Assembly: GCA_945897475.1 (NCBI GenBank)
Contig: CAMDFL010000041.1
Location: 1 to 32,158, forward strand
DNA: 32,158 nucleotides
Reading direction: 5' to 3'
DNA from: Bordetella parapertussis
Lineage (GTDB): Bacteria; Pseudomonadota; Gammaproteobacteria; Burkholderiales; SG8-39
The notes under the pieces are model-generated. The model did not search any database, had not been told where the DNA came from, and was given only the letters and a program-made list of their open reading frames with translations. The position numbers and the translations under genes are program-made. This document shows, piece by piece, positions 31,423 through 32,158 of this stretch; the first letter of the stretch is position 1; every line of letters begins with the position of its first letter.

Positions 31423-31713
31423 TTACACCCCTTCGACAATGCGTAGATCGCGCTCAGCCGCGTCGCCAAGCGCCGCCAGCGCCGCCTGATATCCGGGGCT
31501 GTCGTGAGTGGCGATCGCCTTGTCGACGCTGTCAAATTCGATCACCACCGTACGTTGCATGAGGCCGGCTTCATAAACCTTCGATGGATTGCCGCGCACC
31601 AGAAATTTTCCACCTGCCGCCTGAATTGCCGGACCGGCGAGCTGCGCATACGCGACCAGCGCGTCGGGATTCTTGACCGAATGATAGACAGCGATCCAAT
31701 ATGCCTTTGCCAT
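31423..31713 (-). CDS. DUF1330 family protein
   Basis: A 96 aa ferredoxin-like-fold protein: AKAYWIAVYHSVKNPDALVAYAQLAGPAI, then GGKFLVRG, VVIEFDSVDKAIATHDSPGYQAAL and a short C-terminus. These are the usual DUF1330 landmarks. The function is unknown; the fold is shared with dimeric monooxygenases and isomerases of small acids. ATG at 31713 follows AGGAG at ideal spacing, which excludes the longer in-frame start at 31788. It is the first gene of the leftward cluster, 61 bases upstream of the decarboxylase-like gene, and may handle an unstable intermediate of that pathway. Confidence 0.92.
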   Translation of the reverse strand: MAKAYWIAVYHSVKNPDALVAYAQLAGPAIQAAGGKFLVRGNPSKVYEAGLMQRTVVIEFDSVDKAIATHDSPGYQAALAALGDAAERDLRIVEGV

Positions 31714-31849
31714 TACATTTCTCCTCTGGGTGTCATTGATTGATTTGCACGCCTGCGCAGCAAAGCGTGGCGCCGCGGACTTTAGCATTTACTCGAAGGC
31801 GCTACCGGATCGTCAAATCGACGAAAGGAGGGCGATCCACAATTGTTCG

Positions 31850-31920
31850 ATCGACAGAATATCGATCAACAATTTTTAATCGACAATTGCTAATCGACAA
31901 TTGCTAATCGACACAACACC
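31850..31920. repeat. 14 bp tandem repeat (ATCGACAATTGCTA type)
   Basis: ATCGACA starts at 31850, 31879, 31893 and 31907, with a variant ATCAACA at 31865. The last three copies are exactly 14 bases apart and two are nearly identical over the full unit. The final copy supplies the -35 box of the promoter next to it. Confidence 0.88.
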
Positions 31921-31935
31921 TCAATCGCGTATAAT
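31908..31935 (+). promoter_or_regulatory. Near-consensus sigma-70 promoter within a repeat
   Basis: TCGACA (31908-31913, 5 of 6), a 16 bp spacer and perfect TATAAT (31930-31935). It points to the right. No gene follows within the window, so the target lies outside it or is an untranslated RNA. Confidence 0.65.
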
Positions 31936-32158
31936 TCGATTGTGCAATGCAGCAAGTTTGTCTCGCTTAGTTGGAAGCAGTTCGGCAACTACTTGATCTG
32001 CAAAGCATGAAATCATCGTAACTAACCTCCCCCCTGACCTCTCCTTTCTCGATCGGCGTTGGCAGCACTAATTGGTTGGCGCCGGTGACACGCAGATTTG
32101 CTCAACCTCCCATTCAGTAAGATGAACCCGGGTCGTGCGAATCACCCGCCTCAATGTG

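Larger units (their letters stand above)
31714..32158. other. 445 bp end region with repeat array and promoter, no gene seen
   Basis: This stretch holds the leader of the DUF1330 gene, the 14 bp repeat array and a promoter pointing rightward, annotated separately. No coding frame of note lies between 31942 and the window end. A gene or RNA beginning beyond the edge is possible. Confidence 0.6.

Noticed and set aside
31850-31920. CRISPR-like array
   Set aside because: Units are contiguous 14 bp repeats with no unique spacers and no cas genes.

Overview
The window looks like chromosomal DNA from a betaproteobacterium of the Burkholderiales type. The evidence is moderately high G+C, AGGAG-like ribosome binding sites, and four intact Bug-family periplasmic receptors plus one Bug remnant, a family expanded in Burkholderiales. 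No rRNA, tRNA, CRISPR array, integrase, intact transposase or recognisable transcription factor was seen. Assignments rest on reading the translations by eye; no search was run.

Layout. 1-5.7 kb: the tail of an upstream gene, a Bug receptor, a carboxymuconolactone decarboxylase-family protein, a serine alpha/beta hydrolase and a full-length ycaO. 5.7-9.7 kb: a class II aldolase C-terminal remnant, a LigB-type extradiol dioxygenase-like protein, a small cupin, a siderophore-interacting flavin reductase and an AAA_14/DUF4143 ATPase pseudogene. 9.8-13.7 kb: a second Bug receptor, a concentrative nucleoside transporter, the first 42 codons of a broken Bug gene and an NhaD-like ion transporter. 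14-20.4 kb is more housekeeping: TerC/YjbE membrane protein, universal stress protein, RsuA/RluF pseudouridine synthase, an NPPW methyltransferase, DNA polymerase IV, and a DUF47-PiT phosphate uptake pair. 20.6-26 kb: a catalase-like haem peroxidase lipoprotein, a split two-subunit ThDP enzyme, a Bug receptor with a strong promoter, a shikimate dehydrogenase-like protein and a convergent Bug receptor. 26-32 kb: an aldo/keto reductase, a CocE-type hydrolase remnant, and a leftward cluster of DUF1330 protein, dihydroxyphthalate decarboxylase-like protein, two class II aldolases and a gentisate dioxygenase-like bicupin.

Functionally the accessory parts read as scavenging and breakdown of organic acids and aromatics: Bug proteins would bind carboxylates, while the bicupin, LigB protein, decarboxylase-like protein, aldolases and CMD protein are of types found in ring-cleavage pathways. 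The substrates cannot be read from the sequence.

Two themes stand out. Four gene remnants (aldolase, AAA ATPase, Bug, CocE) lie among intact paralogues or relatives, suggesting active gene turnover. Several spacers carry private, degenerate tandem repeats, often with a 13-17 bp period (near 5.9, 7.45, 13.8, 28.8 and 31.9 kb), plus a 35 bp x3 array, a GTGTC microsatellite and a 50 bp REP-like doublet. The clearest novelty candidates are this repeat pattern (one array supplies the -35 box of a near-consensus promoter), the ThDP/Bug/SDH-like group with an altered SDH active site, and the 27.8-31.7 kb catabolic cluster.
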